This document shows positions 23,996 to 36,079 of a DNA stretch of 64,000 bases, one piece after another (positions within the stretch are counted from its first letter, which is position 1; the number at the start of each line of letters is the position of its first letter). A model generated the notes under the pieces. The model worked only from the letters and a program-made list of their open reading frames with translations, searched no databases and was not told the origin of the DNA. The stretch covers positions 1,343,001 to 1,407,000 of the forward strand of contig JAMJFZ010001871.1 of assembly GCA_026225945.1 (NCBI GenBank), written 5' to 3'. Origin of the DNA: Cricetomys ansorgei. Its lineage: Eukaryota; Chordata; Mammalia; Rodentia; Nesomyidae. Both the position numbers and the translations under genes were made by a program.

Positions 23996-24003
23996 GTTTA
24001 TAT

Positions 24004-26289
24004 CCTCACAGTGAACACATCGGGTATGCAGCCTATTATAATAAAATTAAAATGATCAACTCTGGTTCATGCTATGCCATTATTCAGTGGACTGTAATGA
24101 AGAAGGAGGGGTAATAAGGTCACCCTTCTGACTTACAATCTTCCTCTGGCCATCAGCTATTACCATCAAATGGCTGGATTCCCAAGACTGAGAACAGAGC
24201 ACTGTCTAGCAGGGAAGACTGTAGAATTATTCAGTGTGTAATTTTGACTGTTCTATTTCATACCTGCATTTCATCATTTCATTTTATTTGTGTGTTAAAT
24301 ATTGCAGCATGTTAATCAGCTTACTGATTCACTATGCCTACTGATGTCAGGTAAGTTTTAAATGCTCAGTGAACACCAAGTTCCCTCCAGTAAGTGATAC
24401 TGGAATGGGAATATTTCAGAATATGAGTCATAATGGGGCAGAAGAACACGAAACTGGATTAAAAGTCCAAAAATTTCATTTCTTATCTTCTCTCTGAAAT
24501 ACCCTAGGCCTGTGATGTTTGAACCTTGATTTTCCTTTGAACTTCAGTGTTTCCATCTACAAACAACTGCATTCCATAATTATTATAACCGTTTTTAGGA
24601 GTTCAAATTTTGAGTGAGCTACAGTATAGGTAAATTGTAAATTAGGAAATACTATATTCTAAATCTCATGCAAACCTTATCTCAGTCATTACTATTGAAT
24701 AACTGTAATATTAAACATAACTCATAAAGTTATCCTTTTCAAAAATGCCAAGATAGATTCTAAGGGAAAAACATACATTTATCTTAATCTGTAACACAGA
24801 GATTTCTTTTGCTATGGGCAAAATATGATGAACAGATGGGTTTAGTTTTGTACACATTGTTTTTCAAATAATATTGGAAATGTTTTCAAAATGTTTGAAA
24901 TGGAAGATTTATTTTTATAGAAACTTATACTTGTGTGCTATTGCCAAGCATAAAAAGAACATCTTATTATTCAAGGACAGCGTTTGGAATGGCCAATTGT
25001 TTACCTAGTAGCTCTCTATATTCAATAGAGGGTTCCTTGTAAGTTATAGAGGCTTTAGTATTTACAGTATGTTTCTGGCTAGTTGACAGCTCAGTTCGTG
25101 GTTCCTGCAGTCATATACAGTAAGCTACATATTTAATGTGGTCTAAGGGGAGGGTCATTAGCCTTATTTAGATTCCTAAATAGAATAACAGTGTGAACAC
25201 AAGAATCATATTACCACAGGGAACTGAAAAATGTGCAAAGACAAAACAGACTGGGCCTGTATTACAGTATCATACTTACAGAAAAAGGAAATTTTTTTCA
25301 GTCATTTCTGATTTTGAACTTCAGTTGGCTGAGTGAAGAGACAACATGAAGAAAATATATGAATATACATGCACAATGTCCAAATAAACTTCTGTATGTA
25401 TGGATGAATGAAGAAAATGTGACTAAAATATAAAACAAATCAAGAAGAAAGTTGTGTTTCCAATAAGCTCATTTTAAGGTTCTACATTTACTCACTGAGA
25501 GTACAATGCTCCCACATTCTTCTATTCCATTGCAACTTGTGATCATAGGTGTTAACCACGCTTTTGCTCTAATTTGTGTTTGCAAGGATTCATTCAGAGC
25601 AACCAAGCTTGAAATATTGACATGATAGCAAGGTTACACACTGTCCAGTGGTTAAAAGATACCATCTTCCTGCTAAGACTGCAGGTGGAAGAGAACTTTT
25701 ATATCTTTAAGTTGGCAGATGAATCAAGTTCTCATGTCAGGGGTCGGCAAGGGTGGGGTTCTTGTCATCCCATAATTTTAATATGCCAGTTGAGAAAGGG
25801 AAAAAATTAAAATGTATATTTACCTAATGAGTTGATCCTTTCCCAAGAACAGGTTAGACACAGAGACAATCAGTAGATTTTATAAATTGAAACAACCAGA
25901 TGTACATGGATCTGTTGGGCTTACACATTTGTATAAGGTTATAGGGAACCTTATCAGTCTCAGAAGTCTAAACTTGAAACCAAAGAATATGTTTGCTGTA
26001 CAACAATTTATTGACTAACTTTGATTTCCAGTGTAGCATTCCTCCATGATTGTAATCTAGAATATCAAAATGTCTGATCACTGGGTACTTACTATGACAT
26101 AGCAATTCATACTCAGCTTACATTAACACACAGACAATGTAAAATTAACAAAAGTAGAAATGGAAATAAGAGGTGGAATTTGCATTAAGAGAATGTTTAA
26201 GTTGCTCTTTGCTTATTTTGCTTACATCATGTTAGCAAGATCTCTGGGATGACAGTGAAAGTGAAGCTCTTTAAAAATGGATGTAAACA
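24004..26289. other. Longest repeat-poor stretch in the window
   Basis: About 2.3 kb without a repeat I recognise, a coding signature or an RNA gene. The frame at 25622-25810 has no domain. Confidence 0.4.
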
Positions 26290-27010
26290 TAGCTATAAAC
26301 ACTGATAGCTACTAATGACCCACCTGGCAAGAAACCCCCATTGGTTCAACAGTAGCATGATTGTCCTGGCAGTGACCAAGAGATGTATGCATGTATATAA
26401 GGCTCTGACCTGGTATTGTAAACCTGGCCAAGAAACCAGGCTTGCAGGTGACATATACCCTAGGGAAGAGATTATCTTTGTTATTTGGCTAAATTGACAT
26501 AGGATCAAACTATCTTCTAAATTCTTCAGGAGGCATCATGAGAAAGGGAAAGAAAACACTGTAAAGCCAGAAGTCAGGGAGGACAGTTTTGACACAGTAT
26601 CTTTTGGAGCTTGCAGGGCCATTGTACTCATGAACTCTCAAAAATTGTCAAGACTTGCACTATACAAAGCCAGTTAACATACCAACAAGGATGCTGGAGT
26701 GACTCATATGGCCCCATTCCTGGCAGAAAACTATTGACAGTTGATGGTTATTGAGGGAAGGTGAATCAATCTTTTTTTTTCACCAGTATGGCTTTCCCTC
26801 ACAGAGGTCTCCCATTCTCCTAACTATGACACTGAATTCATGTACAGCTGGCATGTGTTGTGTATAAAGGAAAAATAAAAAATATATAAACCAAGAAGAA
26901 GATAATAACTTGGAGATTTTGAAAGAGGTCTGGAAAGAAGTAGAAGAGAGGTGGATAAGATAGAAATACATTGTATACATATATGAATTCTCAAAGAACT
27001 TAAAATTGAA
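26290..27010 (+). mobile_element. LINE-1 3' UTR
   Basis: Landmarks of a rodent L1 3' UTR variant: 'ctactaatgacccacctgg', 'acctggccaagaaaccagg', 'aaacactgtaaagccagaag' and 'cattgtatacatatatgaat'. It ends in 'tctcaaagaactta'. A family X LTR sits a few bases beyond its 3' end. Confidence 0.78.
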
Positions 27011-27017
27011 ATTAACC

Positions 27018-27335
27018 TGTTGTAGAAGTTTATTTTTAGTTATGTATAAAATAATTATTTTGTGCACTGTTGGGTGAGGAGCTGCCTATGTTTGGTGTTT
27101 TGTATGGTCTGCAGGTTTTGGATTTATGTGGGGGTTGTTTGACTGATAATTATCTGCCCATGCTATCAGTGGAACATCTGAGGAGTTCTGTAGCAACAAA
27201 ATGACCTGAGCCCGGAGGCTCAGGGTATGTCACTGGCCAGGATGATGGTTCCCTCTGCTGAGGCCTTGCAGGGTTTCCACCTATGAATATGCTGCCTTGT
27301 TGTCCTTGGTGAGCTGCCACAGCAGCTGTACTATA
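27018..27335 (+). mobile_element. Solo LTR of family X (copy 3)
   Basis: Starts TGTTGTAGAAGTTTATTT and ends ACTATA. Shares the variant 'gtagcaacaaaatgacctga' with the LTR at 59682, in place of the AATAAA-bearing version. No internal region. ATTAAC occurs just outside both edges (27011-27016 and 27338-27343), offset by two bases at the right, so the target duplication is uncertain. Confidence 0.87.
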
Positions 27336-27374
27336 ATATTAACTTTAAATAAAGTTTACATATTTTTGTTAATT

Positions 27375-27435
27375 ACTCTTCTGTTGTTGTGGTAAACACC
27401 ATGGTCAAAAGCAACCCACAGAAGAGTTTTCTTGA
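27375..27435 (-). mobile_element. Family Y LTR-like repeat, short fragment
   Basis: 'gttgttgtggtaaacacc' and 'atggtcaaaagcaaccca' match the left end of the family Y repeat seen at 16880. Confidence 0.55.
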
Positions 27436-28049
27436 AATAAAGGAGACCAATTTTGGATGGTATTTTGCATATTCATTTATCTGTTACTTTACTCATTTTA
27501 AATATTGCTCTATGTGTGCATCTTTTTCAAAGAAAATTTAATTTAACTTATATAAAACATATTCTTCATAGATTTTTTATTTATCATTTTCTTCTTTGTA
27601 TTTCTGATCTGTTTCCTTCTTGCCTTAAGTCTGCTTTGGAATGTTTACAAAATGGGGAAGCAGGAATAGTCACATAGTAAAGCAAAAAGCTGGCTTCAGC
27701 TGGAGAGGTACTGTGGAGATTCACAGCCTACCTGCACTGCCCTTTGACAGATGCAGCTCCTATTGTTCAATTTTGTAGCACTGCTTATGCTTTATTTATT
27801 TTTTTGCCAAGTTAAAATGAATTAAAGTTTAATTTTCTGCTGAAAATTGTTTGGGAAATTCAAAGCTCCTTGCAGTAACTTGAGGTGCTCCAGGGGCCAG
27901 AGGCTGGAAGTGGAAAACTGGTAGGAGATTCAAAAAGACAAAGATGAAACATGAGATGTTAAACCCAGAACAGTTTTCTAAGCATACGAATTCTTTCCTA
28001 GGATGGACAAAATATCTACACACTTATTAGTCAAACTTTGCATTCTACT

Positions 28050-28310
28050 TATAGGTGAGATCAGGTGGTTGTCCTTCTATGACATATTTCATTTAAATAA
28101 TATCATCAATGTTCATCCATTTGTCACAAAGAAAAGCAATGGGATGCATTTTCTATGTCTTAATGGTATCCCATTATGTATATACTCCATATTTTCTTTA
28201 TCCATATATAGATACATACCCATGTATTGATAGCATATGATAGATATTTAGGTGGACTCTATTCCCTGGTTGTTGTGTACACATGGGGCTACAGCTGTTT
28301 CAATATACTA
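28050..28310 (-). mobile_element. Old LINE-1 3' fragment, antisense
   Basis: The order 'ttcatccatttgtcac', 'atggtatcccattatgta', 'attttctttatccat' and 'ggtggactctattccctgg' follows the antisense end of L1 ORF2/3' UTR. Confidence 0.65.
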
Positions 28311-29611
28311 ATTTAAGACCTTTTAATACAAAATAAATATTATATTCAGAACTTTTAAAAAGATTTGTTTATTTAATATTATTATTATATTATATAGTAA
28401 GTACAGAGAAGAAGGTAAATGCATCTCATCATTTAACCTATGATTGACCACATATTTGTTTATCTATCTACACTAGCCGTTAAACCTACATTTCTTAGTT
28501 GATTTACACAAGGTTTGCTGAATGCATTACTCTTCAAAGTGCTGGTTACTAGCAACACGATGGTGAATGAAACACACAATGTTCTTGTTTTTCTAACTCT
28601 TCCACTTTTACAGATGACATGTCCTCAAAGCAAAATAAAGAAGGAGGAAACAGAAAAGAATTTAATTGCTCACCGGTACCTAGAGCATGCAAACCAAAGA
28701 GGCTTGCAACAGGAAGAGAAATGGAACTGGAAGTTTTTAATAAGAAACCTGAGTCTTCATTCCTATTTATTTTTTTCTGTTCTTCTTGTAACAGGAAAGG
28801 ATCAAAGCTCCCTAACACCTTGCAGCTGGCTTATCATCAGTGTGTTTGCTTAGGATCCCTGTACTATGGGATGAAATGCTGTGCTTTACATCAGGGTAAA
28901 ACATACGACATCCAGAGCATGGTTCTGTAGTTCTTCCCTTGTCTGCCTCATCAGTCTAATACAACTGGCAATGTTAATGTCATTCATAGGATCTATACAA
29001 AGAAAATGTATTGTGTATTTGTGTGTGTTTCTGTATGTTTATGTAGATGTGTGTGTGTGATATGAAACTTAGTTGATTGTAATCAATTCAACCAGGGAAA
29101 TTCTGATTTAGTTTGCCAGCTCTATAATAAAATGACTTTGAAGGGGATAAGCTCAGATTGGTGATGTAGCAAGAAAGAAATAACGATATTTTGTTTTGCT
29201 CCAAAACAAAAAGCAAAACTCTGCAACATTTAAAATCACAAGGAGATCAGCAATAATTTTGACAAAAAAAAGATTTTGCCTCAGAGAAAAATAAATTACT
29301 AATTGCAGTCATTTGGTAACAAGCAGTGCCTAATTCTTTTGGTAGAGATAATCTATTAATTTACTACTTCATTACATTTATATTTGTTTTATTATTGTAT
29401 ATTACCATGTATAAATATATATTGCATTATTACCGTATGGCTGATATTTTGAGAAGTTTTGAGAATGTCTGAGACCAGTAGGCATGTTTCATGATTCCTA
29501 AAACACACTCTTCAGTGAAAGGAAAACAAATACACAACCGCATGATTTTAACCATATGTCCAAGAAACAGCTGGAGCATAACTAGTGAATGAAAAGAATG
29601 TCAAGACATGA
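28311..29611. other. Unassigned AT-rich stretch
   Basis: No repeat recognised except TG-rich sequence at 29010-29060. Two overlapping frames at 28515-28930 share no known domain (see findings). Confidence 0.4.
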
Positions 29612-29735
29612 AGAATACTATATAATCCTAGCACTCAAAAGGTGGAGACAGAAGAATCAAGAGTTATCTTTGGATACATAAAGAGAGTTCAAGGCCAACC
29701 TGGGATATATGAGGTCATGTCTAAATAAAAGGTAC
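29612..29735 (+). mobile_element. B1/B4-type SINE
   Basis: 'ataatcctagcactcaaaag', 'gtggagacagaagaatcaag' and 'caaggccaacctgggatat' are in B1 order. Diverged. Confidence 0.72.
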
Positions 29736-29867
29736 ATGAAAAGAAAAAGTGATGAGAAGAGGATTAAGTATATGTAATTGTTTTCATGCAAATAGTCTAT
29801 GTCTGTGTGCATGTATCTATTGGATATATATACCTCTGCATGTATATATGGAGTGTCTTCTATGTTC

Positions 29868-30095
29868 CCTTTATTTTTTGAGACATAGTCTTTAGCTGAA
29901 ACTGTAAATCACCAATTGACTAGACTGGATGGTCTGTGAAACTTTGCTGGTCAGAGGCTTCCCAGCAATGAGATTACAGATCCAAGATGCCCCATTAGGG
30001 TTTTAGCATGGATGCAGGAAATTGAAATCAGAGCTTCATACTCATACAGAAAACACTTTGTGCGTTGACTGAACCATCTTCACAGCTTTCAAAGC
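29868..30095 (-). mobile_element. B4-type composite SINE
   Basis: B1-like part at the left ('tttttgagacatagtctt', 'agcaatgagattacagat') and tRNA-like head at the right ('gttgactgaaccatcttcac'). Same arrangement as 14730-15065. Confidence 0.75.
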
Positions 30096-30850
30096 AGAGG
30101 AATATTAACGTGGGGAAAAGGAATATATCCATTTTGAAGACATAGGAAATTGGATTAACAAGCCAAGACAAGGGCCCTCGACTGGAATGTGGCTGATATA
30201 GTAAGGGATAGAAAAAAAAAAAACTCTGTCAAGGAATATAACAAGTGGTAGGTTATAAAATAGTGAGTGCTATATTAAGTAGTATTTCATAGCTGAAAGC
30301 AAAACTTAAAGTTCTTTCCCCTTGTAGTAAGCAGCCATTTATAACTGGCAAGCAGAGGGGGTAACATTATTGGAACTCATCTTATTTTTAACATAGCATA
30401 CCTAACTGGAAAGAATGAAGCCTGAGACCAATTACATGAGTGACTTTCATAGTTCAGGAAATAGAGCAGGGTCAGACAGAGGCAACATAATTTGGATTTA
30501 CTGTGACAATAAAATGAGTAAAAGGTAACAAACTTGGACTCAGGCTGCAGGAAGGACTCAAAGGCAGCTCAACATTGTTGATTTAAACAACAAAGCTCAA
30601 AATCATCATTCCATTCAATGTCATGAAAATGACTGAGGAAGGACAAAGTCAGAGAAACAAAATGATAGTTGAATTTTGCTTCAATTCCATTAAGCTGGAA
30701 TGCCAGCTTATCGTTACAGAAAAGATGGCCTGTGGTCATTTAGCTATCACAGCCTAAAATTGTGCTAGGATATTCTACACTGAGTAAACTAATAATATCA
30801 TAAACATATACATGTAAAACAATGGAGTTCAATTATAGCACCTGGAAAAT

Positions 30851-31245
30851 GCCTGAACCTTCAGTGAGAACGTATGTGGAGAAGAAGGAACAAGTATGAG
30901 CTTTCTTGTTATTGGAGGACTGAGAAAGCACCTTAGGGTGATAGAAGGAAACCAGGTGAATCTACAGTGTGACAGCGAAGATGGAGTGTTCAAGATTAAA
31001 GATGTAAGTGTCTCCTGGGAGGTTATGCAGGAAGGAAAGAGGAGTGATTACCACATTTGTCTCATGGTATTCATCAATAACTCGACAAAAGTTACCAGTA
31101 CAGGACAATAATAACAGAAGCCAAATCTCATGAGGAAGGAATGGAAGGTAGTGTCCGTGTAAAACAGTAAAAACTGGCTGTGAACTATTCTCAGAAAACA
31201 TATTGTGAAGCTGAAGTGGAAAGTGCAGCCATAGATAGGGGATCA
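30851..31245 (+). other. Unrecognised coding-like segment, broken
   Basis: From about 30857 to 31111 one frame stays open for some 85 codons. It contains EGNQVNLQC followed 16 residues later by SWEV, then two NNST-type residues. After two stops the same frame resumes for a short distance with TYCEAEVES. The C...W...C spacing is loosely like an immunoglobulin fold, but I cannot match it to a gene. There are no flanking splice sites I would trust and no poly(A) tail. It may be a relic pseudogene or chance. Confidence 0.2.
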
Positions 31246-31871
31246 ATAGAAGGTCAAAGAAAGCTATTATTGATCTTTAAAGAAAATTTTCTTTTGAGGG
31301 CATGGTGGGAAGCAGCTTCAAGGAGCTAAGTAGTTGCTCTAACTCAACTGCTTGATAAAGCTTACTGAGTTCTCATCTACTTCCCAGCTCTGTGGAATTC
31401 TTTATGAAGAGTAGTTTCACTCAGAAAGACTCCGAATACAGGAATTTACAGGAAAGAAGGTGATAATGGGTTGTAGGCACTCAAGGATAAGAGATAGGAG
31501 ACCTCCCAAAATATAGAAGAAGGAGAGGAGATGTCCAGTATATGAGGACAAAAGAAAAGTCCATAATGTGAATATAAATGAAAATGACCATGGTAAAAAG
31601 TTCTCAAATATACATGTCAGTGACCCTTACTGCAATAGATTTAAATTGAAACAACATCAATAAGCCAAAAATGTCAAAGTAGCTGGTAGGATGATTGAGG
31701 CAAGAATGATAAAAATACTGTGTTTGGAAAATTTGCTTCCCACATGTTCAAGAAATCTGGCATTGTATTAAATATGATAATATATGTATATTTATTTAAA
31801 TAAGAATTCAATTATGTTATCAATCATGAGAGTCAACTTCTAACTATAAAAGAGGCATATAAAATGAGCTG

Positions 31872-31990
31872 TGTCGTAACATATACCCATAAACCCAAAA
31901 CTCAGGAGAGTGAGGCGGAGCCTCTAATTTGAAGACAGTAGGGAACATCCAAGGAGTCTGAATTTAAGAAAAAGAAAAAAAAAGTAAAGC
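31872..31990 (+). mobile_element. B1-like SINE fragment with A-rich tail
   Basis: 'ccaaaactcaggagagtgag' and 'gcggagcctctaatttgaag' are compatible with degenerate B1. An A-rich tail follows at 31970-31985. Confidence 0.45.
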
Positions 31991-32324
31991 TAAGGTAGCA
32001 AATATATTTACCAATGACTAAAGTTAATGTGTCAGCAATAATACTGCACATTTGCAGATAGAAAAGAATTTAAGGCATTTCCTTTATGTTTTTTGAAATT
32101 TCCCTCCAATTTATAATTCCATTCTAATCACAAGAAGACATGAGGTAATTTCAAATAGATGGTCATTTTATAAAACATCTGAAGTGAGCTTTTTTGACAT
32201 TATTAAAAGTCAAGTCAGCCTGAGGTCGTGTCACAAATAAGACATACAATTACTTCATGCAGCATCTTCTCTCGAATCAGCATCTGGAAAAGAGAGCTTA
32301 TGTGTTTCACACACTAATAAGAGC

Positions 32325-32790
32325 ACCATGAATCTTGATTGTCAATTTGATTACAGTGAGAAATTCCTGTATTGATAAAGTACACCTGTGAGCACATCCC
32401 TGAGGGCTCTGATATAATAGCTGAATCAATTTCCTGGTGATTCATGAAAGGACTATGGTATTTGGAGTGATGAAAAGTACTAAGTAGGCCACCTTGGAGA
32501 AAGTATGTAACTAGAAGCATGTTGTTAGGGGATCTGTCTTTACTGATTCCATACTGTATTTTTTTTTTCTGCTTCTGGTCTACCATGAGGTACAGACCCC
32601 CCTGGACCACAATCTCCCTACACAACAGCATGTTGCCATCCCCAAGTTACAGGGCAAATGTCTATGGAATAAACATGTAACATCTTGAGCCAAATTACAT
32701 CTTCTTTATGCTTAAGTTATTTTCTCAGCTGTTTGGTTACACTGATGAAGATCTGACTATCACATCTGTTAAAATACAAATAAAGCTCGT
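32325..32790 (+). mobile_element. LTR-like rodent repeat (family Y)
   Basis: 'cttgattgtcaatttgatta', 'aaagtacacctgtgagcaca', 'ctgcttctggtctaccatga', 'gtctatggaataaacatg' and a 'tcagctgtttggttac' end match the sense order of the family seen antisense at 16880. Near full length but diverged. Confidence 0.68.
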
Positions 32791-33164
32791 GGCCTAATTA
32801 ACACTCATGATAATTTTTTTTATTTTTGATAACTGCACAAAGGTTATCATTATTAATATTAGAGAAAGATGAGGAAAGAGATAAAGATGTGCTTTGTGTA
32901 ACCTATGGAACTAAACCTGCTGTCATTTCAAAATATATTTTAAGGGTCCTTTTTATATTTGTTCAAACAAAATAAAATGTAAACTGGTCAAAAATTTAAA
33001 AATTGTTCCATTGCCCATGTTAGTTGCTGTGGCTTGTATCTTTTTCAAGTTTAGAACCATTTTTAATGGCATGGACCCTAGAGTTAATATTCAGCTGTGT
33101 AATCACATACATGAAACTAGTTTCTCTAACACTCAGAGGAAAAAAAACAGTGTCTATTGTGGTT

Positions 33165-33311
33165 AGTCTGTCACCTTAACTGACACCAAGAAAGAGAGTT
33201 CTTAATGAAGAATTATCTAGATCAGGTTGGCTAGAGGAAGGGGCTGGCTTGATTGTTAAGTGATATAGGAATATTCTTAAGTGATATTTTTAAGTGATAT
33301 ATGTATGTGTA

Positions 33312-33370
<59 letters not shown>

Positions 33371-33645
33371 TTCTCCTTGCATGGAGGTAACACCAGTCCA
33401 TGGCCAGACACCTGAACTGTATATGAGTAAAGAAAGCTAGATGAGTGCCAAGTGAACAAGCAAGCAAACAGTCTGTATCCTCTTTGCTCTTTACTATGAC
33501 TGCAGTGTGACTAACTGCTTAATCCCTGCTTTTAAGCCAGCCAAATAATGGGCTGTAATTTGAAATTATAAGTCAAATAAGCTCATTCCTCCCCTAAGTT
33601 GCTTTTGGTAAGAATATTTTATCACAACACCAGGTATGTAACTTG
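33165..33645 (+). mobile_element. LTR-like rodent repeat (family Y) with internal (GT)n
   Basis: 'gaattatctagatcaggttg' at the left. At the right 'aagtcaaataagctcattcc', 'tcccctaagttgcttttggt' and 'tattttatcacaacacc'. The middle is interrupted by a (GT)n array. Confidence 0.7.
33308..33368 (+). repeat. (GT)n/(TA)n microsatellite
   Basis: Over 40 bp of pure GT ending in TATATATATA, inside the family Y repeat. Preceded by a short duplicated 'aagtgatat' motif at 33255-33300. Confidence 0.97.
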
Positions 33646-33820
33646 ATCAGTATCTAGCTCACAAGTGTGTTGTCAGTATGCAATGGGATGATATTTACAT
33701 GTCAACTGGTACTGTGTCTAATGACTACTAACCACTGAGTGCAGTGCATTTTAGCTCTTACTAGTATTAGTGGGGTATTATCATAAAACTGTGATTAGGG
33801 TTCACTATTAATACCCCTTA

Positions 33821-34042
33821 AAGCAGTTCTCAACCTGTGGGTCATGACCCCTTTGGGGGTCTAACAACCTTTTCACAGGGATCACCTAAGATCATCTGCA
33901 TATCAGATATTTACATCAAAATTCAACAGTAGAAAAATTAGAGTTAGGAAGTAGCAACAAAAATAATTTTATAGTTGGGTATCACCATATCATCAGGAAA
34001 TGTATTAAAGGGTCACAGAATCAGGAAGGTTGAGAAACACCA
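33821..34042 (+). mobile_element. URR1-type hAT-Charlie non-autonomous transposon
   Basis: 'gcagttctcaacctgtggg', 'catgacccctttgggggtc' and 'ggaaggttgagaaacacc' identify the family. The right terminus is eroded and I could not confirm a target duplication. Confidence 0.9.
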
Positions 34043-35069
34043 CCTTAAACACTTAAGACTTCTATACTTATGTAGGCAAAAGTGTCTAGGACATACAGAT
34101 ATCCAGAACCTGGGAGGCAATGCTTATGATATATGTCAAAGTAGCAGTTACAGACTTTGGAGCCAGTGTCAAGGAACGAGAGGTGCTTGCACAAAAGGTT
34201 GTAGCCAAGAGATCAAATCGCCACTAATGATGGGTGTTTGTGTCAGTCATTTACTTAGTAATCCCTTACCATTCACATTTCTGTTGCTTACCTTCTGTCA
34301 TTTCAGTAGATAAAAGAAAATTAAATACTCAAGACATTCTTAGGCACTCTCAAGATCTGTGATTTCCTGGTTCCCTTCTACTTTTCCACTTTTACAGAGA
34401 AATATATATATACATTGTTAGCACTGTTAACTATGCAGTAGGTATGGATTTTGATGCTTATGGGACCTGGACAAAGAACAAATAGTCATTGTTTTTTAAT
34501 AATCATGACTTTTTGCATGCAACAACATCAAAAAATAAAGTGAAAAATCAAAAAGCGTACCCCAAAGTCTGGAAAACTAACAAACTAGGTTCAGCCAGCA
34601 TGTAGAAGAATCAACTACCTCTTACAGTATTTGCTATTATTAACCCTTTTCAAATTAAGTCTATTTTAACAACTAAACAGATAATTGCTTTTAAAGTGTT
34701 TTGGTGGAAGAGAGTATAAGCTTTGAAAGATGACTCTATACATGCTACATTTAAAGCCATTGGTCTGGATGTTGAATTAAAGCAGCATTTAAATATTTAG
34801 TATATGTAAATAAAGTATGCTAATATCAATTCTTTCACTCAAAAAAAATATTCATAGAAAATTCTTGCTGTTTGACTAGGGAGAAGAAGCAGCCAAAATG
34901 GCACGATTTCAGACAACTAAAGAATGCTTTCCAGAGGCCAGATTCATAGAACCAAGACATCACTACATAAGCATAGGATATCCTAAATCCTTGATTATTC
35001 AGAATTTATTTTTGCCACATTTCAATAATGGATTTGTACTGATTTTTAAAATGCAAACAACACTAACAA
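34043..35069. other. Non-coding stretch with AT dinucleotide run
   Basis: Short (TA)n near 34403-34415; otherwise nothing recognised. Confidence 0.4.
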
Positions 35070-35225
35070 CACTAACACTAATGGCCAGCATCACTGAGAA
35101 TTTACTATGTACTAGCAATTCATGGTACACATTATTGGTAGTATTCCAACCACTTCTGAAATCTGTTTCGCATTCTTTGCTCTCCGTTAGCATATGGAAA
35201 CTAATGCATTGAGAGGAGATGTGGA
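35070..35225 (-). mobile_element. MIR SINE, antisense
   Basis: 'gagaatttactatgtactag' and 'catatggaaactaatgcatt' correspond to the antisense MIR landmarks ('gcacttactatgtgccag', 'gatgaggaaactgaggca'). Confidence 0.6.
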
Positions 35226-35639
35226 AAACTCTATTGATATCATCCCTCATTTTCTTCCTTATGACCAAACTCTGAATCAATTAACTTCCTAAAAAAAAGG
35301 CAAATTGCACAAACAAATACTACCACTTTCCTTTATTTCCTGCATTTTTGCAGGAAGAACTGACAATGTCACCAATTTCTACTGAGTAAGATGTAAGCAG
35401 ACAATACTTGGAGGGATTTATGTGAAAACTTTAAAAGTAAAGTAAGAGAATACAATACCTTGGATATCTTGGATGATATAGCTGGCAAGCAATTGTAGTC
35501 CTGGAATGAAATGAACCAGAAGAGGCAAGTAGCAAAGGAGACATTGTGTTACAATGAGCATCAAGAATTGAGAAAAGGATGGAACAGGAAGATGTATTAT
35601 TCTGGCAGAGTTTTGTTCCTAGAACTCATGTCAAATGTA

Positions 35640-35756
35640 TCATAACTACCTTTAACTCTAACTCCAGAAAATCCAAAACTTCTAGTCTCCATGGGCACCT
35701 GGACTCATATGCACACACCCATATAGACACAAGTACACGTACACATATTTAAAACA
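35640..35756 (+). mobile_element. B3-type SINE 3' part
   Basis: 'taactctaactccagaaaat', 'cttctagtctccatgggcac' and a CA-rich tail match the B3 right half. The tRNA-like head is missing. Confidence 0.7.
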
Positions 35757-36079
35757 AGAGAGAAAGATAACAGGATATTAGAAAGGCATAGAGAAGCAGA
35801 AAGGTTATCCAGTGAAAAGTAGGACACATTCTGCAGCTCAAAGTCCTGTTTCTTGAACAGGAGATGAGCTAGGAACTGAAGGTAAACAAACAGACCTTTG
35901 ACACCATGCTGGTAGTCCCAGCTGCAGACCAGGCACACAGTTTACATAGGTGTCTAACACAAATTTGAGGATTGGGTGAGGCAATAAATTCTGTGAGAAA
36001 TACAGTGTATCATTTAGCTTACCTTTGGGGTTCTAGACAGGTGATATCTTGAGCTAGGGTATTGTTTGAGACTAAACTG

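Noticed and set aside
33813..34050. Target duplication around the third URR1
   Set aside because: ACCCCTTA and CCTTAAAC share a CCTTA core but are out of register, so the match is not convincing.
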